A program made the translations under genes and the position numbers. A DNA stretch of 60,021 bases from positions 1 through 60,021 of the forward strand of contig CANGDR010000010.1 in the NCBI GenBank assembly GCA_947452765.1, in the 5' to 3' direction. The first letter of the stretch is position 1. The number at the start of each line of letters is the position of its first letter. A model generated the notes under the pieces. It did not search any database and was not told where the DNA came from. It saw nothing but the letters and a program-made list of their open reading frames with translations. Below, piece after piece: positions 51,151 through 59,463 of the stretch. Source of the DNA: Actinomycetota bacterium (GTDB lineage Bacteria > Actinomycetota > Actinomycetes > S36-B12 > UBA5976).

Positions 51151-51187
51151 TAGAATCGAGGTTCAAGGCAACCAAAGGATCAGCTAA
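51151..51187 (+). promoter_or_regulatory. carD promoter and ribosome-binding site
   Basis: TAGAAT at 51151-51156 predicts a start near 51163 and a leader of about 25 bases containing AAAGGA before the ATG at 51188, so unlike many neighbours carD has a leadered message. Confidence 0.5.
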
Positions 51188-51670
51188 ATGGCCTACAAAG
51201 TCGGAGAAACAGTCGTCTACCCTCACCACGGTGCAGCAGACATCATTTCTAAGGAAAAGCGCACAATCAAAGGCGAAGTAAAGGAATACCTTGTACTTCG
51301 CGTGCACCAGTCCGACTTAACTGTTCGCGTGCCTTCCGACAATTTAGATCTAGTAGGCGTCCGTGACGTAACTAGTCAAGAAGGCCTAGAAAAAGTTTTC
51401 GGCGTGCTGCGGATGCCGTACGTTGAAGATCCAGCTAACTGGTCTCGCCGCTTCAAGGCTAATACTGAAAAACTTTCCTCTGGCGATGTCATCAAAGTTG
51501 CTGAAGTCGTGCGCGACCTGTGGCGTCGGGCCCAGAAAAAACCACTTTCAACTGGTGAAAAGAGCATGCTTGCACGCGCTCGTACCCAGTTAATTAGCGA
51601 AATCGCATTAGCTGAAAAGACAACTGAAGTTCGCGCCGAGGAAATCCTCGACGAGGTATTGGCTTCCTAA
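51188..51670 (+). CDS. carD: CarD/CdnL family RNA polymerase-binding regulator
   Basis: 160 residues. The N-terminal RNA-polymerase-interacting domain ([16 protein letters not shown], residues 3-18, on to ~60) is followed by a helical DNA-binding C-terminal domain ([40 protein letters not shown]). The Trp in VRDLWRR is the residue that wedges into the -10 fork in homologues. CarD stabilises open complexes, notably at rRNA promoters. The stop overlaps the ispD start by one base; the carD-ispD-ispF-cysS-rlmB order is an actinobacterial hallmark. Confidence 0.94.
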   Translation: MAYKVGETVVYPHHGAADIISKEKRTIKGEVKEYLVLRVHQSDLTVRVPSDNLDLVGVRDVTSQEGLEKVFGVLRMPYVEDPANWSRRFKANTEKLSSGDVIKVAEVVRDLWRRAQKKPLSTGEKSMLARARTQLISEIALAEKTTEVRAEEILDEVLAS

Positions 51671-52359
51671 TGTCATCCGCCGCTACTGGTCGAGTGGCGG
51701 CAATTATTCCTGCCGCCGGTTCAGGTACCCGCCTTGGTGCGGACGTTCCAAAAGCATTTCTTGAACTTGCGGGATTAAGTCTGTTGACTCGGTCGGCACA
51801 TGCGATGAGTCTGGAAGCGGATGTAATTATTGTTTCGGCGCCAGCTGGGTTAATCGCACAAGCTTCTTCGCTCTTAACTGAAGTCGATGCCGAAGTTCAT
51901 GTTGTTGAAGGTGGCGATCATCGCCAAGAGTCGGTTGCTAATGCCCTTGCCGTGGTTCCGGAAGATGTATCAATTGTTTTAGTTCACGATGCCGCTCGGC
52001 CGCTTGTACCGCATCGTGTCACCCATGATGTAGTTACTTTGATTCGTTCTGGTGCAAACGCAGTAATCCCGGTGCTGCCGTTAGTAGACACGATTAAACG
52101 TATCGATGGCACGGGTAGAGCCATTGAAACAGTTGACCGAAATCAACTTCGTCGAGTTCAAACTCCGCAAGGTTTCAATCGCAAGATCCTTGACCGCGCA
52201 TACGAAAATCCAGAAGTAGTAGCAAGCGACGACGCTGCGTTGATGGATGCACTAGGTATTGCGGTTAGCACTGTGCTTGGTGACGAACGAGCCCTCAAAA
52301 TCACAACTATGGATGATGTACAACATGCTTTGAGTTTCTTGGAGGAAACGCATGACTGA
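51670..52359 (+). CDS. ispD: 2-C-methyl-D-erythritol 4-phosphate cytidylyltransferase
   Basis: 229 residues. The CTP-binding loop [21 protein letters not shown] is split by the usual Lys, [11 protein letters not shown] and the [13 protein letters not shown] segment are conserved. It makes CDP-methylerythritol from CTP and MEP in the non-mevalonate isoprenoid pathway. It overlaps carD by one base and ispF by eight, so this is a tightly coupled operon. Confidence 0.95.
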   Translation: MSSAATGRVAAIIPAAGSGTRLGADVPKAFLELAGLSLLTRSAHAMSLEADVIIVSAPAGLIAQASSLLTEVDAEVHVVEGGDHRQESVANALAVVPEDVSIVLVHDAARPLVPHRVTHDVVTLIRSGANAVIPVLPLVDTIKRIDGTGRAIETVDRNQLRRVQTPQGFNRKILDRAYENPEVVASDDAALMDALGIAVSTVLGDERALKITTMDDVQHALSFLEETHD

Positions 52360-52840
52360 TATTCGAATTGGAACTGGTGTCGACGTGCACCCACTTGTTC
52401 CTGGTCGACCGATGAAACTTGCCTGCCTTGAATGGCCAAGTGAATTGCAAGGGTGTGAGGGTCATTCCGACGGTGACGTCGCAGCTCACGCAGCATGTGA
52501 CGCGATTCTTTCGGCTGCAGGTCTGGGTGACCTAGGCGCAGTATTTGGCACCGATGATCCGAAGTGGGCAGGTGCATCCGGCGCAACCCTTTTGACAGAG
52601 GTCGCGCGCCTTGTGGCCAAATCGGGATGGCGCGTTACCAACGTCAGTATTCAAGTAATAGCTAATTCACCAAAGATCGGCACTCGCCGGGAAGAGGCAC
52701 AGGCCGCAATGTCTGGGGCACTTTCGGGGGCGCCTGTGTCAGTCGCAGGAACCACTACCGACGGTTTGGGCCTTACGGGGCGCGGAGAAGGCATTGCAGC
52801 CATCGCGTCAGCATTACTAGAACGCTTCGCTGATCGGTAA
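52352..52840 (+). CDS. ispF: 2-C-methyl-D-erythritol 2,4-cyclodiphosphate synthase
   Basis: 162 residues. Zinc ligands are in GTGVDVHPL (Asp, His) and the later [15 protein letters not shown] (His), with [13 protein letters not shown] and the C-terminal [17 protein letters not shown] typical of IspF. It cyclises CDP-methylerythritol 2-phosphate in the same pathway as ispD, two steps on; ispE is not in the window. It overlaps ispD by eight bases. Confidence 0.95.
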   Translation: MTDIRIGTGVDVHPLVPGRPMKLACLEWPSELQGCEGHSDGDVAAHAACDAILSAAGLGDLGAVFGTDDPKWAGASGATLLTEVARLVAKSGWRVTNVSIQVIANSPKIGTRREEAQAAMSGALSGAPVSVAGTTTDGLGLTGRGEGIAAIASALLERFADR

Positions 52841-52849
52841 TCTTAAGCA
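52838..52849 (+). promoter_or_regulatory. Leaderless-type -10 element
   Basis: TAATCT at 52838-52843, six bases, then the cysS GTG at 52850. The -10 overlaps the ispF stop codon, so cysS may have an internal promoter. Confidence 0.5.
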
Positions 52850-54247
52850 GTGCGCCTATATGACACCGCAACCAGAGCGGTACGTGAATTCACCCCGTTG
52901 GTCGACGGCAAGGTGTCTATGTACGTATGCGGTGCCACAGTTCAATCCGCACCGCACGTTGGGCACATTCGCTCTGGTGTTGCGTTCGATGTTTTAGGAC
53001 GCTGGCTGCGGGCTTCAGGATATGAAGTCACTTTAGTTCGTAACGTAACTGATATCGACGACAAAATTCTCGCGAAAGAATCCGTAGAGAACCGGCCATG
53101 GTGGGCAGTTGCAGCGCACTACGAACGTGAGTTTCAAAATGCTTACGAAATTCTGGGCTGCACGCCACCAACAATCGAGCCGCGAGCAACTGGTCACATT
53201 ACTCAGATGATCGAGTTGATGGAAACTTTAATTGAGCGGGGTCATGCTTACGCTGCTGATGGCGATGTTTACTTCGATGTTCGTTCGTTTGCCGACTACG
53301 GCAAGTTGTCCGGACAAAAGATTGATGACTTACTTCCTGCTGGTGATTCCGAAGGTGAGTCGCGAAAGAAAGATGCGCGCGACTTCGCGCTTTGGAAATC
53401 TGTAAAACCAGGAGAGCCTTCCTGGCCAACACCGTGGGGGAATGGTCGTCCAGGTTGGCACATCGAATGTTCGGCAATGGCTCACGCGTACCTAGGTGAC
53501 GCATTTGATATTCACGGTGGTGGATTAGATCTAGTTTTCCCACATCATGAAAACGAAGTTGCCCAGTCAAAAGCAGCTGGACAAGATTTTGCGAACTTCT
53601 GGTTACACAATGCCTGGGTAACTACTGCCGGAGAAAAAATGTCGAAGTCGTTAGGCAACTCACTTGTAGTTACCGAAGTTGCTAAGCGCGTTCGCCCAAT
53701 TGAACTGCGTTGGTACCTTGCAAGTGCGCACTACCGCAGCAATCTTGAATTCTCTGACGCTTCGCTTCAGGAATCAGCAGTTGCATTCCAACGGATTGAA
53801 AACTTTGTCGAGCGCGCATCGGCAATTGTTGGCGATGTAGATTTTTCCAGCACTCCAATGTGCTCAGACTTCGAACTTGCCCTGAATGAAGATTTGAATG
53901 TGCCGGCAGCGCTTGCAGCATTACATGAAGTTGTCGGCGAAGGTAATACTTTGCTTGCGGCAAAAGGCTCCCCCGAATCCATCAAGGGTTGTTTAGCCTC
54001 GGTGCGCAAAATGCTTGATGTACTCGGCGTTGATCCAATGTCACCAACTTGGGCTGAAGATTCAAAGAACTCCGAACGGCTTGAAACTGCACTTGACTAT
54101 TTTGTGCAACAATCAATTGCAGTTCGTAATGCGGCCAAAGAAAATAAGAATTTTGCTGCCGCTGATGCCATTCGTGATTCCCTCCGGGAAGCTGGCATTG
54201 CTTTAGAAGACACATCTGATGGTGTGCACTGGAATTTGGAGAAGTAA
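52850..54247 (+). CDS. cysS: Cysteinyl-tRNA synthetase
   Basis: 465 residues with a GTG start. The class I motifs are the HIGH equivalent APHVGHIRSG and EKMSKSLGNS. The zinc site Cys/His residues are in MYVCGATV, WHIECSAM and FPHHENEVAQS. A DALR anticodon domain covers the C-terminal ~120 residues. It charges tRNA-Cys; it is distinct from the related mycothiol enzyme MshC, which lacks the full C-terminal domain. The rlmB start overlaps its stop (TAATG). Confidence 0.94.
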   Translation: MRLYDTATRAVREFTPLVDGKVSMYVCGATVQSAPHVGHIRSGVAFDVLGRWLRASGYEVTLVRNVTDIDDKILAKESVENRPWWAVAAHYEREFQNAYEILGCTPPTIEPRATGHITQMIELMETLIERGHAYAADGDVYFDVRSFADYGKLSGQKIDDLLPAGDSEGESRKKDARDFALWKSVKPGEPSWPTPWGNGRPGWHIECSAMAHAYLGDAFDIHGGGLDLVFPHHENEVAQSKAAGQDFANFWLHNAWVTTAGEKMSKSLGNSLVVTEVAKRVRPIELRWYLASAHYRSNLEFSDASLQESAVAFQRIENFVERASAIVGDVDFSSTPMCSDFELALNEDLNVPAALAALHEVVGEGNTLLAAKGSPESIKGCLASVRKMLDVLGVDPMSPTWAEDSKNSERLETALDYFVQQSIAVRNAAKENKNFAAADAIRDSLREAGIALEDTSDGVHWNLEK

Positions 54248-55212
54248 TGGCTGGCAATTCTCAGCGCAAAGGCGCTATCCGCACTTCAAAGAAGGGCGCT
54301 GCTGCTGGCTCAGGTGGTCGTGGCAAACAAAAACTTGAGGGTCGTGGCCCAACTCCGAAAGCAACTGAACGCGATAAGCACCCGGCTGCCAAGCGAGCTC
54401 GCGCTGCCGCGAAAGCCGCCGAGAAGCGCGGTTCAACTCGGGTAAGTCGTCCGCGTGACCGCGATGGCATCGAATGGGTTGCAGGCCGTAACTCAGTTCT
54501 TGAAGCCTTACGCGCGGATATTCCAGCTAACGCGCTTTATATGCAGCAATACCTTGATGCCGATGATCGCGTTAAGGAAATTCTTCAACTCGCTAACGAC
54601 CGTGGACTGCCATTTCTAGAATCACCGCGCAGTGAACTTGATCGCAATACCGACGGCGCGGTTCATCAAGGCGTAGCACTTCGGATACCTCCTTATTCCT
54701 ATCTAGATCCAATCGACTTACTCGAAGATGCTTTTGGAAACGATGAAGCTGCGTTTGTAGTTGCCCTCGATGGCGTTACTGATCCCCGCAACTTAGGTGC
54801 AGTCATTCGTTCTTCTGCAGCATTTGGCGTCGATGGTGTCCTTGTGCCAGAACGTCGCGCTGCTGGTATGACAGCTTCAGCTTGGAAGACATCAGCTGGC
54901 GCAGCTACTCGCGTGCCAGTCTCTCGTGCCGTTAACCTGACTCGTTCGCTAGTTGAATTCAAGCGAGCTGGTTGCACAATCATCGGACTTGATTCCGATG
55001 GCGATACCTACGTTCAAGATGTGACTGCTGAGATCGCGGCCGGTCCAATCGTTCTAGTGGTCGGTGGTGAAGCAACAGGTATGTCCCGGTTAGTCCGGGA
55101 CACTTGCGACATGGTGGTTTCGATCCCAATGTTTGATGACACAGAATCTCTTAATGCAGGTGTAGCGGCAGGTATCGCGCTCTACGAATTGGCGAAGATT
55201 CGTCATCCGTAA
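54247..55212 (+). CDS. rlmB: 23S rRNA 2'-O-methyltransferase RlmB-type (TrmH family)
   Basis: 321 residues. A basic Gly/Lys/Arg/Ala-rich N-terminal extension of ~70 residues precedes a substrate-binding domain (EWVAGRNSVLEALRADIP) and the SPOUT catalytic domain: DGVTDPRNLGAVIRSSAAFG, VLVVGGEATGMSRLV and IPMFDDTESLNAGVAAGIALYE. The enzyme methylates the ribose of a 23S rRNA guanosine (G2251 in E. coli numbering). GGAGAAG lies upstream. It ends the carD-to-rlmB operon. Confidence 0.92.
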   Translation: MAGNSQRKGAIRTSKKGAAAGSGGRGKQKLEGRGPTPKATERDKHPAAKRARAAAKAAEKRGSTRVSRPRDRDGIEWVAGRNSVLEALRADIPANALYMQQYLDADDRVKEILQLANDRGLPFLESPRSELDRNTDGAVHQGVALRIPPYSYLDPIDLLEDAFGNDEAAFVVALDGVTDPRNLGAVIRSSAAFGVDGVLVPERRAAGMTASAWKTSAGAATRVPVSRAVNLTRSLVEFKRAGCTIIGLDSDGDTYVQDVTAEIAAGPIVLVVGGEATGMSRLVRDTCDMVVSIPMFDDTESLNAGVAAGIALYELAKIRHP

Positions 55213-55232
55213 CTGAGTCGTGAAATCTCGTT

Positions 55233-55261
55233 TTGGGGTTTTGCCAACTTTTTCCTAGACT
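55233..55261 (+). promoter_or_regulatory. Promoter of tRNA-Thr
   Basis: TTGGGG (55233-55238), a 17-base spacer and TAGACT (55256-55261) place +1 near 55268, about 26 bases before the mature tRNA. Confidence 0.5.
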
Positions 55262-55293
55262 GTTCTAGCAACTTGGACTTAGGTCGAAGTTCG

Positions 55294-55368
55294 GCCTCCT
55301 TAGCTCAGTGGTAGAGCGTCGCTCTTGTAAAGCGAATGTCATCCGTTCAAATCGGATAGGGGGCTCCA
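55294..55368 (+). tRNA. tRNA-Thr (anticodon TGT)
   Basis: Acceptor arms GCCTCCT (55294-55300) and AGGGGGC (55358-55364) with one G-T pair, discriminator T, and an encoded CCA (55366-55368). The anticodon stem TCGCT/AGCGA holds the loop CTTGTAA with TGT at 55326-55328, reading ACA. The D-arm TAGCTCAGTGGTAGAGC and the T-arm CCGTTCAAATCGG are canonical. A T7 run follows directly and probably ends transcription. Confidence 0.95.
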
Positions 55369-55387
55369 TTTTTTTGCCCCAAAAAAA

Positions 55388-56296
55388 CTAGGAAACTTTA
55401 TTTCTCGGCTTGATCAGCTGTTGCACAATTGCAATGCCGGTTAAAACTAGGGCAGCACCGATTGGTTCATACCAATGTAACTTTTCGTGCAGGATTAATG
55501 CTCCAGCCAAGGTCGCTACTACTGGAATTGCATAGGTAACTGTTGACGTTGCGACGGCGCCAGCTCGTTGCACGAGTAAAAAGTTCAGAACTAAAGCAGC
55601 GCCGGTTCCAAGCACACCAAGCGCCATTATGGATAGCACACCGTTAGCTGGCCAAGATGTAATTTGATGATTAGAGAATGCTGCAACGCCAGCACAGAAA
55701 ACTGCTCCGAAAGTTAGTTGCGTTGCGACAGCACTGATTGGGTCAAGTCCCATTGGCGATATATGTTTACGGGTCCATAGTCCCGAGAATGCATATCCCA
55801 TTGTGCAAAGCGCGCAGGCAATGTAGGCAACCCAATCTGCATGGAAATCAGCATCCCAAACACCAAGCAGGATCATGAGTCCGAAAAATCCGATTCCTAA
55901 ACCAGTTGCTCGAAAGGTTGAGAGTTTTTCCTCAGGCAACATAACAAGGGCAAACAGTGCCGTCCAAAGCGTCATAGTTGAATTCAACAAGCCCGCGGCA
56001 ATCGAAGTGATGTGATGCTCCGCAAGGGCAAATACAGTGAATGGAATAGATTGCGCGACCAGTGACAAAAGAGCCAAGTGCTTAATTGCCGGACCTCGAA
56101 CTATGAATTTTCTTCCGCTTAGCCCCACGATTACGACCAAGGTGAGTGCACCAAAAAACATCCGAGCAAAAGTTTGCTGGAATGGATCTAGAAAAGTGCC
56201 TGCGATCTTGATGAAAAAGAAGGAAAATCCCCAGATAGTGGACAAGGCAATCCAAAGGCCAAGCCAAGATTTAGCTGGTGCAGGGGAAGTGGTCAT
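55388..56296 (-). CDS. EamA/DMT-family transporter
   Basis: 302 residues with ten predicted helices in two EamA halves (LGLWIALSTIWGFSFFFIK ... and MGYAFSGLWTRKHIS ...). The end, YEPIGAALVLTGIAIVQQL, is the typical final helix. Members export amino acids or other metabolites; the substrate is not predictable. AGAGGA precedes the ATG. It is divergent from the DUF3263 gene; the 97-base gap holds a short GGGTGACCC palindrome near 56350. Confidence 0.85.
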   Translation of the reverse strand: MTTSPAPAKSWLGLWIALSTIWGFSFFFIKIAGTFLDPFQQTFARMFFGALTLVVIVGLSGRKFIVRGPAIKHLALLSLVAQSIPFTVFALAEHHITSIAAGLLNSTMTLWTALFALVMLPEEKLSTFRATGLGIGFFGLMILLGVWDADFHADWVAYIACALCTMGYAFSGLWTRKHISPMGLDPISAVATQLTFGAVFCAGVAAFSNHQITSWPANGVLSIMALGVLGTGAALVLNFLLVQRAGAVATSTVTYAIPVVATLAGALILHEKLHWYEPIGAALVLTGIAIVQQLIKPRNKVS

Positions 56297-56393
56297 TACC
56301 CAATCCTCTCGCGAGGTTCTCTATCACCCGACATGACACCCCGTATAGGGGGGTGACCCTATTTATATAGCGTCACGCCTTAACATTGTTTAT

Positions 56394-56690
56394 GTGAACG
56401 AAGCTGCGCGCGCAACCCCTGCTGATAACTCTGGTGTCCTACCTGAGCGCGATCAGCTCATCCTGGAATTCGAACGTCAGTGGTGGAAATTTGCCGGCGC
56501 AAAAGAGCAGGCCATTCGCGAACAGTTCGACATGTCTGCTACTCGTTATTACCAGGTCCTCAATGCTCTAATTGATCAACCCGAGGCACTTGCATTTGAC
56601 CCAATGTTGGTCAAGCGCCTTCAGCGTATGCGCGCAGCTCGTCAACGAGCTCGTTCTGCACGTCGCTTGGGTATCGAACTCAAGAATTAG
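56394..56690 (+). CDS. DUF3263 protein (actinobacterial, helix-turn-helix-like)
   Basis: 98 residues, GTG start. The conserved core DQLILEFERQWWKFAGAKEQAIREQF, MSATRYYQVLNALIDQPEAL is a DUF3263 signature with a sigma-like helix-turn-helix look. The C-terminus is strongly basic (RLQRMRAARQRARSARR), suggesting nucleic-acid contact. Its role is unknown. TAACAT is seven bases before the GTG. A LytR_C gene follows nine bases later, a pairing seen in other Actinobacteria. Confidence 0.83.
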   Translation: MNEAARATPADNSGVLPERDQLILEFERQWWKFAGAKEQAIREQFDMSATRYYQVLNALIDQPEALAFDPMLVKRLQRMRAARQRARSARRLGIELKN

Positions 56691-56699
56691 GGGTTTCGA

Positions 56700-57167
56700 A
56701 TGTCCGGCGGACAAACTTTTAATCAACGTGTAACGATTCCAGTCATCGTAATAATTGTCACGGTAGTTGGCCTATTTTTAATTGGCTACAAGTTATGGAA
56801 ATACAATCCAACCGATGCACCTATAACGGGTTCGAGTGCTGCACCCTCATGGTCACCTAGTGCGCCAAGTGGAATAGTATCTGCCGCGCCAACAGCCGAC
56901 GCTGCAGGCCGACTGCCAGTATTTGTATACAACGGCACTACCACTCCGGGCCTAGCTAAGAAAGTGAGCGAAGGACTCAATAACAAAAATTGGGTTATCA
57001 AGGGCTTAGATAATTGGAGCGGTCAACCTCTCACAAAAAACACAATTTTCTATCCAGACGGCGGCAAATCTTCAGCTGAGGAACTAGCGAAGCAAGTGGG
57101 CGCAGTCGTTCTACCGACGACCCCAGACATGCTGCAAGACGCACTTTCCTTGGTTGTTTTCAAATAA
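56700..57167 (+). CDS. LytR_C-domain membrane-anchored protein
   Basis: 155 residues. One N-terminal membrane helix (about residues 14-33) is followed by a Ser/Ala/Pro linker and a LytR_C domain (LPVFVYNGTTTPGLAKKVSEG ... KSSAEELAKQVGAVVLP). This domain occurs at the end of cell-wall polymer ligases (LCP family) and alone, as here. The domain would face the outside. A role in envelope assembly is inferred from the family. Confidence 0.82.
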   Translation: MSGGQTFNQRVTIPVIVIIVTVVGLFLIGYKLWKYNPTDAPITGSSAAPSWSPSAPSGIVSAAPTADAAGRLPVFVYNGTTTPGLAKKVSEGLNNKNWVIKGLDNWSGQPLTKNTIFYPDGGKSSAEELAKQVGAVVLPTTPDMLQDALSLVVFK

Positions 57168-57266
57168 TTTTGCCTTAGCGACAGCCCAGTTTTGTTTTTC
57201 CCGAACCGCTGATACAGTTTCACCACAGACACTCTTCCTAGTGAGAAATGTCTGCATAACTGAATA

Positions 57267-57370
57267 ACACCTCATCCAGAGGGGCAGAGGGAACGGCCCG
57301 TTGAAGCCCCGGCAACCACCGCAGAACCGTAACGGCCTTGCGACACGGTGCCAATTCCGACTAATGACAG
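57267..57370 (+). promoter_or_regulatory. SAM-I (S-box) riboswitch upstream of thrC
   Basis: The conserved S-box core is complete: CAGAGGGGCAGAGGGA, GGCCC, TTGAAGCCCC, GGCAACC and, 30 bases on, GGTGCCAATTCC. GGGGC pairs with GCCCC (P2), and TCAT (57272) with ATGA (57364) can close P1. After it, ACAG-CTTG-CTGT plus TTTTT (57367-57382) could be a weak terminator, and the same CTGT can instead pair with ACAG near 57386. The elements resemble SAM-I, not the SAM-IV type often found in Actinobacteria. It controls thrC, whose ATG is at 57412. Confidence 0.87.
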
Positions 57371-57411
57371 CTTGCTGTTTTTAGTACAGATGACGAAAGG
57401 CTTCCAGCTCA

Positions 57412-58683
57412 ATGTCTGTAACACTCGAAAGAACCGAAACTGCATCCTTCGGGGCAGCCACCCACCTTGTTTGTCGTGCCTGTGGTGCACATGCAAAATT
57501 AGGCGCCGATTATTCCTGCTGGGAATGTTTCGGCCCACTTGAAGTTGCTTACGACTTTGGCGAAGTAACCAGGGAACAAATCCAAGCAGGGCCACTTTCA
57601 CTTTGGCGTTATGCACCAATGTTGCCGGTCCCAGCCAACATAGCCGAATCTCGTAACTTAGCTCCAGGAATGACTCGACTTCATCGTGCTGACAACCTTG
57701 CTAAGGGTCTTGGCATTACTGGCACACTTTGGGTTAAAGACGATAGCGGCAACCCAACACATAGCTTTAAAGATCGAGTGGTGGCTGTTGCACAAAGCGC
57801 TGGCATCCAACTTGGTTTTAATACTTTGGCATGTGCTTCGACTGGAAACTTGGCGCATGCAGTAGCGGCAGCAGCAGCGCGAGCAGGTCAGAAATCTGTA
57901 GTGCTAGTTCCATCGAACTTGGAACAGCACAAGATCCAGGCAACTGCTGCATACAACGGTCACGTAATTGGTATCGAGGGCAACTATGACGACGTCAATC
58001 GCCTCTGTGGCGAATTGATCGGTGAAGAAGTCTCGGCTAACTGGGGATTTGTAAATGTAAACCTTCGCCCGTACTACGCCGAAGGCTCTAAGACTGTTGG
58101 CTATGAAATCGCCGAACAGCTTGGCTGGCGCTTGCCAGATCAAGTTGTAATTCCAGTTGCATCTGGCGCGCTGCTAACCAAGATCGATAAAGGTTGGCGC
58201 GAATTTGTGGAACTTGGTTTGGTGGAAGATCGACCATGGCGAGTATTTGGCGCACAAGCAACTGGCTGCAATCCAGTCTCAACTGCATGGTCAGAAGGAC
58301 AAGAAGTTGTCCGCCCAGTTAAGCCAGACACGATTGCAAAGTCGCTCGCGATTGGAAACCCTGCCGATGGTCCGTATGCACTTGACGCAGTTCGCCGAAC
58401 CAATGGCGCCGTTGGTGACGTGACTGATGCAGAAATCGTCGAAGGTATCCGCTTGCTAGCTGAATGTGAAGGTATTTTTGGTGAGACCTCTGGTGGCGTT
58501 ACGGTGGCAGTCACCCGCAAACTATTGGCCCAAGGCTTACTAGATCCAGCTGCCGAAACCGTCATCGTCAATACCGGTGAAGGGCTAAAGACTTTAGATG
58601 CAGTAGCAACTGGAAATGGTTTCTCTGCAACGATTTCACCAAATGTTGAATCAGTAGCTGCAGTAATAGAAGGTGCAAAATGA
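57412..58683 (+). CDS. thrC: Threonine synthase
   Basis: 423 residues. An N-terminal zinc-finger-like segment (HLVCRACGAHAK ... YSCWECFGPLEV) has four cysteines in CxxC pairs. The PLP Lys is in NPTHSFKDRVV (~residue 122), and the phosphate loop in CASTGNLAHAVAAAAA. It turns O-phosphohomoserine into threonine. Control by a SAM riboswitch fits the branch where homoserine goes either to methionine or to threonine. AAAGG lies about 12 bases before the ATG. The stop overlaps the cysO-like gene by four bases. Confidence 0.93.
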   Translation: MSVTLERTETASFGAATHLVCRACGAHAKLGADYSCWECFGPLEVAYDFGEVTREQIQAGPLSLWRYAPMLPVPANIAESRNLAPGMTRLHRADNLAKGLGITGTLWVKDDSGNPTHSFKDRVVAVAQSAGIQLGFNTLACASTGNLAHAVAAAAARAGQKSVVLVPSNLEQHKIQATAAYNGHVIGIEGNYDDVNRLCGELIGEEVSANWGFVNVNLRPYYAEGSKTVGYEIAEQLGWRLPDQVVIPVASGALLTKIDKGWREFVELGLVEDRPWRVFGAQATGCNPVSTAWSEGQEVVRPVKPDTIAKSLAIGNPADGPYALDAVRRTNGAVGDVTDAEIVEGIRLLAECEGIFGETSGGVTVAVTRKLLAQGLLDPAAETVIVNTGEGLKTLDAVATGNGFSATISPNVESVAAVIEGAK

Positions 58684-58961
58684 GCGTAACCGTCCGAGTC
58701 CCAACCATCCTGCGTGCCTACGTAAGCGACCAATCCACGGTTGAAGTAGAGCCAACGCCAGAAACTCTGCAAGGCGTACTTGATGCCCTGGAGGCAATGG
58801 CACCTGGAATTTTGCAGCGCGTAATTAGCGATACAGGCGAACTTCGTCGATTCGTTAACGTTTATGTAAATGATGACGACGTGCGTTTCCTTGATGGGCT
58901 AGCGAGCGCCACTCCGTCTGGAGTGACAGTCTCCATAGTTCCAGCCGTTGCAGGCGGATAA
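58680..58961 (+). CDS. MoaD/ThiS-family sulfur carrier, CysO-like
   Basis: 93 residues with a beta-grasp fold and the C-terminal Gly-Gly (PAVAGG) needed for thiocarboxylation. The sequence follows M. tuberculosis CysO (VRVPTILRAYV, RRFVNVYVNDDDVRF, GVTVSIVPAVAGG). In mycobacteria CysO carries sulfide to CysM, which makes cysteine from O-phosphoserine, and the JAMM protease Mec releases it. Here it is coupled to thrC by ATGA instead; cysM and mec are not in the window. The same thrC-moaD-csp order occurs in Streptomyces as I recall it. Confidence 0.88.
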   Translation: MSVTVRVPTILRAYVSDQSTVEVEPTPETLQGVLDALEAMAPGILQRVISDTGELRRFVNVYVNDDDVRFLDGLASATPSGVTVSIVPAVAGG

Positions 58962-59049
58962 TTAGGCGTTTTCACCCGTTATCTGGGAGAAAATACTCAT
59001 ACGTACCAGCGATTTAGGTCGATTTGGCAATTTGCTTGTGCTTTTGTGC

Positions 59050-59204
59050 CGTAGTGTTGTTTTCGGTCGAAGGCAAGCAATTCGTTTAGAGCAAGACTCG
59101 AAGACAAAAGATTCGCGAGCACGATGCGAACTCTCACCTTGGTGGGCAGGGAGCAAGACCCGAAGCGGCAAACGTCGCTTCGACCCATTAAGAAAAGAGA
59201 TGCC
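59050..59204 (+). promoter_or_regulatory. Structured leader of the cold-shock gene
   Basis: The 243 bases between the cysO-like gene and csp have no ORF. TAGTGT near 59052 could be the -10. CGAAGCG (59161-59167) pairs with CGCTTCG (59176-59182), and TTCGCGAGCAC-GATGCGAA nearby can form another stem. A long folded leader is usual for cspA-type genes, where it acts as a thermosensor; this is inference. Confidence 0.4.
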
Positions 59205-59405
59205 ATGTTAGGCACAGTCAAGTGGTTCAACCAGGAAAAGGGCTATGGCTTCGTAGAAGTTGATGGCACTGATCGCGATGTATTCCTTCATTACTCAGCT
59301 ATTGAGGTTGATGGATTCAAGACCCTGGAACAGGATCAGCGAGTTGAGTTCGAAATCGGCGAAGGCCCAAAGGGTCCTCAGGCAGAGCACGTACGCCCGG
59401 TTTAA
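59205..59405 (+). CDS. Cold-shock protein, CspA family
   Basis: 66 residues from ATG 59205. A single OB-fold with RNP1 KGYGFVEV and RNP2 VFLHYSAI, beginning [13 protein letters not shown]. It binds single-stranded RNA and acts as an RNA chaperone. The upstream in-frame ATG at 59124 lies in the leader and would add 27 unlike residues. AAGAGA is seen before the start. A strong terminator follows 17 bases after the stop. Confidence 0.95.
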   Translation: MLGTVKWFNQEKGYGFVEVDGTDRDVFLHYSAIEVDGFKTLEQDQRVEFEIGEGPKGPQAEHVRPV

Positions 59406-59421
59406 GACCAGCACCTTAAGC

Positions 59422-59455
59422 AAAAGGACTCGAGATTTTCTCGGGTCCTTTTGTT
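59422..59455 (+). terminator. Intrinsic terminator after csp
   Basis: AAAAGGACTCGAG (59422-59434) pairs with CTCGGGTCCTTTT (59440-59452) with one G-T pair, five-base loop and T-rich tail (TTTTGTT). It may work in both directions for the converging membrane-protein gene. Confidence 0.85.
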
Positions 59456-59463
59456 ATGACCAA

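Noticed and set aside
52850-54247. MshC (mycothiol ligase) instead of CysS
   Set aside because: The full-length anticodon-binding C-terminal domain and the operon position next to ispF and rlmB match CysS.
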